DNA from: Alloboseaceae bacterium BT-24-1
Lineage (GTDB): Bacteria; Pseudomonadota; Alphaproteobacteria; Rhizobiales; Beijerinckiaceae
DNA: 64,000 nt
Assembly: GCA_025846845.1 (NCBI GenBank)
Contig: JAOYTL010000017.1
Location: 62,001-126,000, forward strand
Direction of reading: 5' to 3'
Shown here: positions 54,212 to 62,300 of the stretch, one piece after another
Numbering within the stretch: the first letter of the stretch is position 1
How the letters are laid out: the number at the start of each line of letters is the position of its first letter
Translations under genes and position numbers: made by a program
The notes under the pieces: model-generated
Database searches by the model: none
Seen by the model: only the letters and a program-made list of their open reading frames with translations
What the model was told of the DNA's origin: nothing

Positions 54212-55711
54212 GTGCCGATGGACAAGCGGGTCGAGACGCCGCCGGCGCAGGCGGCGCTTTCCCATGCCGATATCCGGTCGATCCTGATCGGCACCATGCT
54301 CGCCATGTTCCTGGCGGCGCTCGACCAGACCATCGTCGCGACTGCGATGCCGACGATCGGCCGCGAGCTTGGCGACGTCGCGCATCTGCCCTGGGTGGTC
54401 ACTGCCTATCTGCTCGCCTCGACCGCGGTGACGCCGCTCTACGGCAAGTTCGCCGACATCCACGGGCGGCGCGTCACCATGCTCGGCGGCATCGTGATCT
54501 TCGTGATCGGATCGGTCGCCTGCGCGCTCGCCTCCTCGCTGTGGCTGCTGGTCGCTGCCCGCTTCGTGCAGGGGCTCGGCGGCGGCGGCTTGATCGCCAT
54601 GGCGCAGACCATCGTCGGCGACATGGTCCCGCCCCGGGAGCGCGGCAAGTACCAGGTCTATTTCGCCACCGTCTTCTTCTCGTCCTCTCTGCTCGGGCCG
54701 GTGCTCGGCGGCCTGATCGCCGAGGCGCTGCACTGGTCGGTGATCTTCTGGATCAACCTGCCGCTCGGGCTCGGAGCCTACTGGATGACCGACCGGGCGC
54801 TGAAGCGCCTGCCGCGGCATGAGCGGCCGCACAAGCTCGACGTGCTCGGAGCGTTCCTGATGACCGGCGCGACGATGACCCTGCTGCTGGCGCTGTCCTG
54901 GGGCGGCACGCATTATCCGTGGGCTTCTGCGCCGATCTTCGGCCTCGTCGCCGGCTCGGCGCTGCTCTGGCTCTGCTTCGCCTGGCGCCTGCGCAGCGCC
55001 GAAGAGCCGCTGATCCCGCTGACGGTCCTGGCCAATCCCGTGGTCCGCAACGGCACCATCGCCGCCGGCTTCGGCATGGGCACCTTCATCGGGCTCACCA
55101 TCTACCTGCCGCTCTATTTCGAGACCGTGGCCGGCCTGTCCGCCGCCAATTCCGGCCTCGGGCTGATTCCGTTGAGCTGCGGAACGGTCCTCGGCGCCAC
55201 GTCCTCGGGCCGGGCGATGGGTCGCCTGACGCATTACAAGCGCGTCCCGGTCGCAGGTCTCATCGTTGCGCTCGCCGGGACGGCAGCGCTGATCGCCTAT
55301 GGCGACCGGATGCCGCTGCTGGCCTTCGGGCTGGTTCTGGCCTGCATCAGCGTCGGCTTCGGCACGCTTTTGCCGGTCGCGACGGTCTCGATCCAGAACG
55401 CCGTGCCGATGCACCAGCTCGGCACGGCCACCGGTACGGCGAATTTCTTCCGCCAGATCGGCGGCGCACTGATCGTCGCCATCTTCGGTGCGATCGTGCT
55501 CGGCGGCATGGGCGCGAGCGGTGCCGGCCTCTCGGCCGAGACGCTCAAGGCGGGTGGGGTGGATCGCGAGACGATGGTCCGTCTTTTTCAGTACGTCTTC
55601 GCTGCGACCTTCGCCGGATTCGCCCTGGCGCTTCTCTTCCTGCTACGCATGAAGGAGCTGCCACTGCGCGGCGCGGCGCTCGCGGCCGCGAAGGACGTGG
55701 CCGGCGACTAG
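54212..55711 (+). CDS. MFS transporter, DHA2 (EmrB/QacA) drug-efflux type
   Basis: The 499-residue membrane protein has fourteen predicted helices. It shows the DHA2 pattern L-D-Q-T-I-V-A-T-A-M-P-T-I in helix 1, W-V-V-T-A-Y-L-L-A-S-T in helix 2, G-K-F-A-D-I-H-G-R-R (motif A) and the G-P-V-L-G-G motif C in helix 5. It probably exports drugs or metabolites by proton antiport. The GTG at 54212 has AGGA upstream; an ATG six bases later is an alternative. Confidence 0.88.
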   Translation: MPMDKRVETPPAQAALSHADIRSILIGTMLAMFLAALDQTIVATAMPTIGRELGDVAHLPWVVTAYLLASTAVTPLYGKFADIHGRRVTMLGGIVIFVIGSVACALASSLWLLVAARFVQGLGGGGLIAMAQTIVGDMVPPRERGKYQVYFATVFFSSSLLGPVLGGLIAEALHWSVIFWINLPLGLGAYWMTDRALKRLPRHERPHKLDVLGAFLMTGATMTLLLALSWGGTHYPWASAPIFGLVAGSALLWLCFAWRLRSAEEPLIPLTVLANPVVRNGTIAAGFGMGTFIGLTIYLPLYFETVAGLSAANSGLGLIPLSCGTVLGATSSGRAMGRLTHYKRVPVAGLIVALAGTAALIAYGDRMPLLAFGLVLACISVGFGTLLPVATVSIQNAVPMHQLGTATGTANFFRQIGGALIVAIFGAIVLGGMGASGAGLSAETLKAGGVDRETMVRLFQYVFAATFAGFALALLFLLRMKELPLRGAALAAAKDVAGD

Positions 55712-55796
55712 CGGAACGCGCCGGTTCGTCGCGCGTTTGCCGCAAGCCCGTCACAGAGCGGCGGCAGCTTGAGCTGTCATGCCAAAGGAGTGCGCC

Positions 55797-56351
55797 ATGT
55801 CCGATCTCGTCGTCATCGTCTATCCGACCGAGGCCAAGGCCGAGGAAATGCGGCAGAAGATCATTGGCCTGCAGAAAGAGTATCTGATCCAGATCAGCGA
55901 TGCCGCGATCGCGGTGATGCACGAGGGTGGCAAGATCAAGCTCAACCAGCTGCTCAACACCACGGCGCTTGGCGCTGCCTCGGGCGGCTTCTGGGGCCTG
56001 CTGATCGGCGCGATCTTCCTGATGCCGGTCTTCGGCGCGGCGATCGGCGCCGCCTCCGGCGCGCTCGGCGGGGCGCTCACCGATTACGGCGTCAATGACG
56101 GCTTCATGAAGGAGCTCGCTGCCAATCTGCAGCCGGGCAATGCCGCGCTCTTCGTGCTGATCCAGAAGATGACCGGCGACAAGGTGCTCGAGGCGCTGAA
56201 GGGCACCGGCGGTGTCGTGCTGAAGACCTCGCTCGACCATTCGCAGGAGCAGAAGCTGCGCGACGCACTCGCCGGCTCGCCGGCGGCGCAGCGGCCGGAG
56301 CTGGCGCCCGCCTCGACGGAGCCGACGCCGAACCCGATCCCTGGCGTATAA
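55797..56351 (+). CDS. DUF1269-family membrane protein
   Basis: The 184-residue protein begins with D-L-V-V-I-V-Y-P-T-E-A-K-A-E-E-M, then a glycine-rich hydrophobic hairpin (residues about 65-100, G-F-W-G-L-L-I-G-A-I-F-L and G-A-A-I-G-A-A-S-G-A-L-G) and a C-terminal globular part F-V-L-I-Q-K-M-T-G-D-K-V. This matches DUF1269, whose function is unknown. AAAGGAG precedes the ATG. It appears monocistronic. Confidence 0.8.
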   Translation: MSDLVVIVYPTEAKAEEMRQKIIGLQKEYLIQISDAAIAVMHEGGKIKLNQLLNTTALGAASGGFWGLLIGAIFLMPVFGAAIGAASGALGGALTDYGVNDGFMKELAANLQPGNAALFVLIQKMTGDKVLEALKGTGGVVLKTSLDHSQEQKLRDALAGSPAAQRPELAPASTEPTPNPIPGV

Positions 56352-56391
56352 GTGCAGGCATACCCGGATGCTGGTGCCGTTCTGGCGCCAG

Positions 56392-56985
56392 CTACCGCCG
56401 CTTGAAGGCCTGCTTGGCGATGGTGAGCGCGACCCTGCGTCCGGTTTCGGCCGAGCCTTCCATGCTGTGCGCCTTCAGCTCCACGCCGATGCCGGTCAGC
56501 CGTAGTCCGGCGGGGTCGTCGGGCAGGCTCCAGCTCTGCGTGTCCGCATGAAAAGCCAGCGGCAGGTCGAAGCGGCCGCCGGCGCCCGGCAGGAAGGCGT
56601 TGATCTGGCCGACCGTGCCGGCTTTGGTCTGGTCGAGCCTGACGCGATAGAGCGCACGTCGGCCGATCAGATCGAGCTCGACGCCGATCACCAGATGCTC
56701 CGCGGGATGACGGGTGAAGGCGCTGGTCGAGGAGACGCTGCGGCGGTCGATCGTCGCCTCGGCGGTCAGGCGCACGACGCCGTTCAGGTCGGTCGACAGA
56801 TTCTGGCCTGCTCCTGGCGCGCTGGCCTCGGCCTCCGAACCGAGCACGAGCCGGAGCGCCTGGCCGGCGATCGGCTTGCCGGCCTCGTCGACGAGCTTCA
56901 GCGTCAGATTGACCGGCTCGGCGCGCACCTGCTGCGCGGAGAGGGTGAAGATCGAGAGGGCAGCGGCGCTTAGGAGGGCCTTCAT
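56392..56985 (-). CDS. Secreted protein of unknown function (Ig-like/carboxypeptidase-regulatory-like start)
   Basis: The 197-residue protein has a signal peptide (L-L-S-A-A-A-L-S-I-F-T-L-S-A). The mature start V-N-L-T-L-K-L-V-D-E-A-G-K-P-I-A-G-Q-A resembles carboxypeptidase-regulatory or bacterial Ig-like beta-sandwich domains. The rest is beta-rich without cysteines. GGAGA precedes the ATG. It is 19 bp downstream of dapD and may be co-transcribed with it, but no functional link is evident. Confidence 0.65.
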   Translation of the reverse strand: MKALLSAAALSIFTLSAQQVRAEPVNLTLKLVDEAGKPIAGQALRLVLGSEAEASAPGAGQNLSTDLNGVVRLTAEATIDRRSVSSTSAFTRHPAEHLVIGVELDLIGRRALYRVRLDQTKAGTVGQINAFLPGAGGRFDLPLAFHADTQSWSLPDDPAGLRLTGIGVELKAHSMEGSAETGRRVALTIAKQAFKRR

Positions 56986-57004
56986 GGTCTCCGCCTCGTT
57001 GGAT

Positions 57005-57847
<843 letters not shown>

Positions 57848-57999
57848 GGGCTGGCTCCGGCGGTCCTGCAGTGTAGGCGGGTCTTGCAGTATAGGGCGGA
57901 GCGATGGCGGAAGCCCGCGGCGGCGTCAAGGCAAAGCGGGAACGCGAGCGGCGCGGGCATGTTACAATGCGAACAGGCTTAACGCAGCGGAGCCGAAAG

Positions 58000-58287
58000 A
58001 TGACCCGGATACTGATCACACTTGTCACCCTCAGCCTCGCCGGCACGGCGTTCGCCCAGGGGCGGCCGCAATCCCCGGCGCGCAGCTGCGATGCCAACCG
58101 CCAGAGCGTCATCGCCAATGGCGCGATCGTGCTCGGCACCGGCGGCTATACCTATGACCGATTCGTGCGGGATCGCAGCTTCTGCCAGTTCGATGAAATG
58201 GCCGACCCGGCCTGGGTGCCGGCCCGCGACACCCCGCAATGCTTCGTCGGCTACCGCTGCAAGAGCGCTGCGCCCTGGGACGATTGA
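58000..58287 (+). CDS. Small cysteine-containing secreted protein
   Basis: The 95-residue protein has a signal peptide (I-L-I-T-L-V-T-L-S-L-A-G-T-A-F-A-Q). The mature 70 residues hold four cysteines (S-C-D-A-N, F-C-Q-F-D, Q-C-F-V-G, R-C-K-S-A) that could form two disulfides, and G-G-Y-T-Y-D-R-F-V. No family is recognised. The ATG at 58000 is favoured because a longer frame upstream is arginine-rich and unlike protein. Confidence 0.65.
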   Translation: MTRILITLVTLSLAGTAFAQGRPQSPARSCDANRQSVIANGAIVLGTGGYTYDRFVRDRSFCQFDEMADPAWVPARDTPQCFVGYRCKSAAPWDD

Positions 58288-58294
58288 GACGGCC

Positions 58295-58900
58295 TTAAAA
58301 GCCAGTGCGCTGGCGGATCGCTGCCGCCAGCGTGCCGTCGTCGAGATAGTCGAGCTCGCCGCCAACGGGCACGCCATGGGCGAGCTTGGTCACCTTGACC
58401 TCAAGATGCGTCAGCAGGTCGGTGATGAAATGCGCCGTGGTCTGGCCCTCGACCGTGGCGTTGAGCGCCAGGATGACCTCCTTCACTGCCGGGTCAGAGG
58501 CGCGGGTGACGAGCGCGTCGAGCGAGAGGTTCTCGGGCCGGATGCCGTCGAGCGCCGAGAGCACGCCGCCGAGCACGTGATAGCGCCCGCCGACCGCGCC
58601 GGAGCGTTCAAGCGCCCAGAGATCGGCGATGTCGGCGACAACGACGATCAGGCTGTCGTCGCGGCGCGGATCGCGACAAAGCCCACAGGGGTCGCTGGTG
58701 TCGACATTGCCGCAGGTCGAGCAGACGACGATGCGCTCGCGCGCCACCGCCATCGCCTCGGCGAGCGGAGCGAGCAGTTGCTCGCGCTTCTTGACGAGGT
58801 GCAGCGCTGCGCGCCTGGCCGAGCGCGGGCCCAGGCCCGGCAGCTTGGCCAGGAGCTGGATCAGGCGCTCGATCTCGGGGCCGGCGATGGTGCGGGACAT
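58295..58900 (-). CDS. recR: Recombination mediator RecR
   Basis: The 201-residue protein helps load RecA at gaps through the RecFOR pathway. It shows the helix-hairpin-helix L-P-G-L-G-P-R-S-A-R-R, the four-cysteine zinc finger C-S-T-C-G-N then C-G-L-C, and the Toprim domain with V-V-V-A-D-I-A-D and L-A-L-N-A-T-V-E-G. It is downstream of ybaB and dnaX, the usual order, though here a 105-bp repeat separates it from ybaB. Confidence 0.95.
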   Translation of the reverse strand: MSRTIAGPEIERLIQLLAKLPGLGPRSARRAALHLVKKREQLLAPLAEAMAVARERIVVCSTCGNVDTSDPCGLCRDPRRDDSLIVVVADIADLWALERSGAVGGRYHVLGGVLSALDGIRPENLSLDALVTRASDPAVKEVILALNATVEGQTTAHFITDLLTHLEVKVTKLAHGVPVGGELDYLDDGTLAAAIRQRTGF

Positions 58901-58932
58901 CGGCGCAACGTCAATCTTGGCATTCCCGCGTG

Positions 58933-59037
58933 GTCATCCCGGCCGCAGCGAAGCGGAGAGCCGGGAACCATGCCTGAACGCTGATCGGAAAGGCTCCGGC
59001 ATGGATCCCGGGTCGAGCTGTGCTCGCCCGGGATGAC
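58933..59037. repeat. Palindromic intergenic repeat between recR and ybaB
   Basis: A 105-bp element bounded by GTCATCCCGG (58933-58942) and CCGGGATGAC (59028-59037), with inner arms CCATGCC and GGCATGG. This GTCATCCCGG...CCGGGATGAC style is common in Hyphomicrobiales genomes. It interrupts the otherwise close dnaX-ybaB-recR run. Confidence 0.75.
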
Positions 59038-59053
59038 AGCGCGGAGAAGGGCA

Positions 59054-59374
59054 TCAGAACAGCTTCATGCCGGGCGGGATCGGCAGGCCGCGGGTGACCT
59101 CGGCCATCCGCTCCTGCACCGAGCGCTCCGCCTTGTTGCGGGCGTCGTTGCTGGCGGAGAGGACGAGGTCCTCGAGGATCTCCTCCTCGCCCTGGACCAT
59201 CAGGCTCGGGTCGATCTTCACCGATTTCAGCACATTCTTGGCGGTCATCACCACCTTGACCAGGCCGCCGCCGGCCGAGCCCTCGAATTCGAGCGTCTCG
59301 AGCTGGGCCTGCATGTCGGCCATCTTCTTCTGCATGTCCTGCGCCTGCTTCATCAGGCCCATCATGTCGCGCAT
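59054..59374 (-). CDS. ybaB: YbaB/EbfC-family nucleoid-associated protein
   Basis: The 106-residue protein has an N-terminal helix rich in methionine and glutamine (M-K-Q-A-Q-D-M-Q-K-K-M), then G-G-G-L-V-K-V-V-M-T-A-K and L-V-L-S-A-S-N-D-A. It binds DNA as a tweezer-like dimer and is almost always next to dnaX and recR. The ATG at 59374 lies 19 bp after the dnaX stop. Confidence 0.92.
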   Translation of the reverse strand: MRDMMGLMKQAQDMQKKMADMQAQLETLEFEGSAGGGLVKVVMTAKNVLKSVKIDPSLMVQGEEEILEDLVLSASNDARNKAERSVQERMAEVTRGLPIPPGMKLF

Positions 59375-59393
59375 GGCGGCGCTCCCTTCGTGT

Positions 59394-61235
59394 TCAATTG
59401 TCGGTCCAGAACTCGACGCCGTCGAAATCGGGCTCGCTGTCGTCGAAGAGCGGCTCGGCCTCGGGCAGATCCTCATCGCCGCCCGCCGCCATGGCCGGCG
59501 CCTCGGCTTCCGGCTCGCGCGGATCGCGGACATCGACGATGCGCGCGCCCGGGAAGCGCTCCAGCACCGCGCGCACGGCGGGGTGGCTGGCGGCATCGTT
59601 CTCGCGCTTGTCGCGCGCGGCCATCGCCTGCTCGCGCAGGGTCGCCGTGCCTTCGGCGTTGACGACGGCGACCAGCCAGGTCTGGCCGGTCCATTCCTTC
59701 AGCCGCTTCGACAGATCGTTGGCGAGAAGGCGGTTGCCGCTCTCGGCCAGCGCGAACTCGATCCGGCCCTGCTCGAAGCGCACCAGCCGGATGTCGCGTT
59801 CCAGCGCCAGCTTCATGGTGATGTCACGCTGGCGCGAGGCGAGAGCGACCAGCTCTTCCAGGTTCTGCGGCTGTGGCAAGGCGCTGGCGCGCGGCTGTGC
59901 GACGGGAACGGGATTGGCACTGGCGAGCACCGGGCGGGCCGCGAGCGCGCTCGCGCCGCCGCCGGAGGGCGAGCGCGGGGCGGGCGAGCCGTTGCCGCCG
60001 AGGCTGCCGCCGCCGTCGCGCAGCATCCGGAGCGCCTCGTCCGGCGTCGGCAGGTCGGCGGCATGGGCGAGGCGTACCAGCGCCATCTCGGCCGCCAGCA
60101 CCGGCCGGTCGGCCTGGCGCACTTCGCCGATCGCCTTGAGCAGCATCTGCCAGGCCCGCGCCAGCACGCGGATCGACAGGCGCTGGGCGAAATCGGCGCC
60201 ACGCACCCGCTCGGCCTGGGAGAGGCTGTTGTCCTTGGCGGCATCCGGCACGAGCTTGAGGCGGGTGACCAGATGGCTGAACTCGGCGAGGTCGGAGAGC
60301 ACGACGGCCGGATCGGCGCCGGCGTCGTACTGCGCCCGTAGCTCGGTCAGCGCCCCGGCGATGTCGCCCTTCATCACGAGCTCGAACAGGTCGATGACGC
60401 GCGCCCGGTCGGAGAGACCGAGCATGGTGCGGACCTCGTCCAGCGTGATCCTGCCGCCGGCATGGGCGATCGCCTGGTCGAGGATCGAGAGCGAATCGCG
60501 TACCGAGCCCTCGGCGGCGCGCGCCACGGCGGCGAGCGCCTCTTCCTCGGCCTCGATGCCCTCGGCCCGGCAGATCCTGTCGAGGTGCCCGACCAGCAGT
60601 GCGGCATCGACGCGGCGCAGGTCGAAGCGCTGGCAGCGCGACAGCACCGTCACCGGCACCTTGCGGATCTCGGTGGTGGCGAAGATGAACTTGGCGTGCG
60701 GGGGCGGCTCCTCCAGCGTCTTCAGGAAGGCGTTGAAGGCGCCTCCCGAGAGCATGTGGACCTCGTCGATGATGTAGACCTTGTAGCGCGCGCTGGTCGG
60801 GGCGTAGCGCACCGCGTCGTTGATCTGGCGGACATTGTCGACGCCGTTGTTCGAGGCGGCGTCGATCTCCATCACATCGATATGCCGGCCCTCGACGATG
60901 GCCTGGCAATGCACGCCGAACTGCGTGAGGTCGGTGGTCGGGGCGCCGCTGCCGTCGGCATTCTGGTAGTTCAGGGCCCGCGCCAGGATTCGCGCCGTCG
61001 TGGTCTTGCCGACGCCGCGCACGCCGGTGAGCATCCAGGCCTGCGGGATGCGGCCTGCCGCGAAGGCGTTGGTCAGCGTCCGGACCATGGCGTCCTGGCC
61101 GATCAGGTCGCCGAAATGCGCCGGCCGGTATTTGCGCGCCAGCACGCGATAGCCGGTGGGCGCTGCGGCCGGGGCTGGCGCCGGGGCCATGCCGGGGAAA
61201 CCCGGCTCGTCGGCAAGGACGGTCTCGTCGGTCAT
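59394..61235 (-). CDS. dnaX: DNA polymerase III subunits gamma and tau
   Basis: The 613-residue clamp-loader ATPase has Walker A G-V-R-G-V-G-K-T-T (around residues 71-79), Walker B Y-I-I-D-E-V-H-M-L and the S-R-C sensor motif. Only one of the usual zinc-site cysteines is evident (G-V-H-C-Q-A-I), as in other alphaproteobacteria. A proline/alanine-rich linker near residues 415-440 precedes the tau-specific C-terminus. No A-rich slippery sequence for programmed frameshifting was noticed. Confidence 0.95.
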   Translation of the reverse strand: MTDETVLADEPGFPGMAPAPAPAAAPTGYRVLARKYRPAHFGDLIGQDAMVRTLTNAFAAGRIPQAWMLTGVRGVGKTTTARILARALNYQNADGSGAPTTDLTQFGVHCQAIVEGRHIDVMEIDAASNNGVDNVRQINDAVRYAPTSARYKVYIIDEVHMLSGGAFNAFLKTLEEPPPHAKFIFATTEIRKVPVTVLSRCQRFDLRRVDAALLVGHLDRICRAEGIEAEEEALAAVARAAEGSVRDSLSILDQAIAHAGGRITLDEVRTMLGLSDRARVIDLFELVMKGDIAGALTELRAQYDAGADPAVVLSDLAEFSHLVTRLKLVPDAAKDNSLSQAERVRGADFAQRLSIRVLARAWQMLLKAIGEVRQADRPVLAAEMALVRLAHAADLPTPDEALRMLRDGGGSLGGNGSPAPRSPSGGGASALAARPVLASANPVPVAQPRASALPQPQNLEELVALASRQRDITMKLALERDIRLVRFEQGRIEFALAESGNRLLANDLSKRLKEWTGQTWLVAVVNAEGTATLREQAMAARDKRENDAASHPAVRAVLERFPGARIVDVRDPREPEAEAPAMAAGGDEDLPEAEPLFDDSEPDFDGVEFWTDN

Positions 61236-61360
61236 GTCCCTGCTTTCGCCAATCGCGGCGCGCCGGTCAACGCCGCTCTGTCATGGGCGGGCGCGAATGC
61301 GTCAGGAATATGAGGGAGGGCGGCTCGCGCACATGCGCGAAGATGGACTTGCGCAGAAGT

Positions 61361-61454
61361 AGGAGGTTGGACGAAGACCCGTTCGGTCTCGTTACGGCTG
61401 CTTCCTTCCGGACCTGACCGGGTTGGCGAGTGAGACGTCCCTCGCCAACCTCCC
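61361..61454 (-). ncRNA. ffs: Small signal recognition particle RNA (4.5S)
   Basis: Read on the minus strand, the region contains the invariant SRP core GGTCAGGTCCGGAAGGAAGC followed by AGCCGTAACGAG, with terminal arms GGAGGTTGG and CCAACCTCC that close the hairpin. It pairs with Ffh to target membrane proteins. Ends are placed from the outer stem and are approximate. It lies between dnaX and rpmH. Confidence 0.93.
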
Positions 61455-61688
61455 GCCGGCTATATCGTTGCTTTGGCGCGCGAGCGCAAGTCTGCGATGG
61501 AAGGCGCCGCTGCGACGGTCCGGCACAGGCGTTTCGGCATTGACTTGGGCAGCCCCATCCGCCATAAGCCCGCCACCTGCGCTGCCTACCGGGCGGCGCG
61601 GACCCTTTTTGCACGACAGGCCCTGCTGGCATCGGCTTTCTTATGAGAGCTACGCTCGCCGCGCCGATCTAGGCCCCGGAGACGGACC

Positions 61689-61823
61689 GTGAAGAGAACC
61701 TATCAACCCAGCAAGCTGGTGCGTAAGCGCCGCCACGGCTACCGCGCCCGTATGGCGACCAAGGGCGGCCAGAAGGTCATCGCCGCCCGTCGTGCCCACG
61801 GCCGCAAGCGCCTGTCGGCCTGA
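61689..61823 (+). CDS. rpmH: 50S ribosomal protein L34
   Basis: The 44-residue basic protein reads V(M)-K-R-T-Y-Q-P-S-K-L-V-R-K-R-R-H-G onward to the R-K-R-L-S-A end, the standard L34. It uses a GTG start at 61689. It is the first gene of the rpmH-rnpA-yidC group. Confidence 0.97.
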   Translation: MKRTYQPSKLVRKRRHGYRARMATKGGQKVIAARRAHGRKRLSA

Positions 61824-61878
61824 TGAGCTCGAGGCGCGCGTTCAAGGCGCGCCCGTTCCGGAAGACTGGCCAACCGCC

Positions 61879-62262
61879 ATGCGCCTCGCCCGTCTGACGC
61901 AACGCAAGGACTTTCTCGCGGCGGCCGAGCACGGCCGCCGTTTTCGTTCGTTCGCCTTCACCGCGCAGGTCCTCGACAAACCGGCCCAGGAAGGCTTGCG
62001 CCTCGGGCTGACCGCCTCGCGCAAGACCGGCAACGCCGTGGTGCGCAACCGCATCCGCCGCCGCCTGCGCGCCGCTGCTGCGCTCGCTCTGGCTGAGCAG
62101 ACCGGCAAGCCCTGCGATCTCGTGATCGTCGCCCGACCCGAAACCGTGAACGCCGCGTTCAGGGCCATGGTCGATGATATCGCGGTCGCACTCGACCGCG
62201 CCCGCCCGAGCGGCGGCAAGCGCCGCCCCGACAGGCGCCCTTCTCCACGCCCCGCCTCATAG
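61879..62262 (+). CDS. rnpA: Ribonuclease P protein component
   Basis: The 127-residue basic protein helps the RNase P RNA process tRNA 5' ends. It has the start L-T-Q-R-K-D-F, the family core T-G-N-A-V-V-R-N-R-I-R-R-R-L-R and a basic C-terminal tail. ATG 61879 is chosen; an in-frame GTG at 61792 would overlap rpmH and add a 29-residue lead with no similarity to the family. Confidence 0.93.
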   Translation: MRLARLTQRKDFLAAAEHGRRFRSFAFTAQVLDKPAQEGLRLGLTASRKTGNAVVRNRIRRRLRAAAALALAEQTGKPCDLVIVARPETVNAAFRAMVDDIAVALDRARPSGGKRRPDRRPSPRPAS

Positions 62263-62300
62263 ACGCCCGCCAGGGCCGCCAGCGAGACCGTTTTCAGACG

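Noticed and set aside
61792..61878. Longer rnpA with a start inside rpmH, as in Thermus-type overlapping genes
   Set aside because: The 29 extra residues have no similarity to RNase P proteins; ATG 61879 gives the normal length and start.
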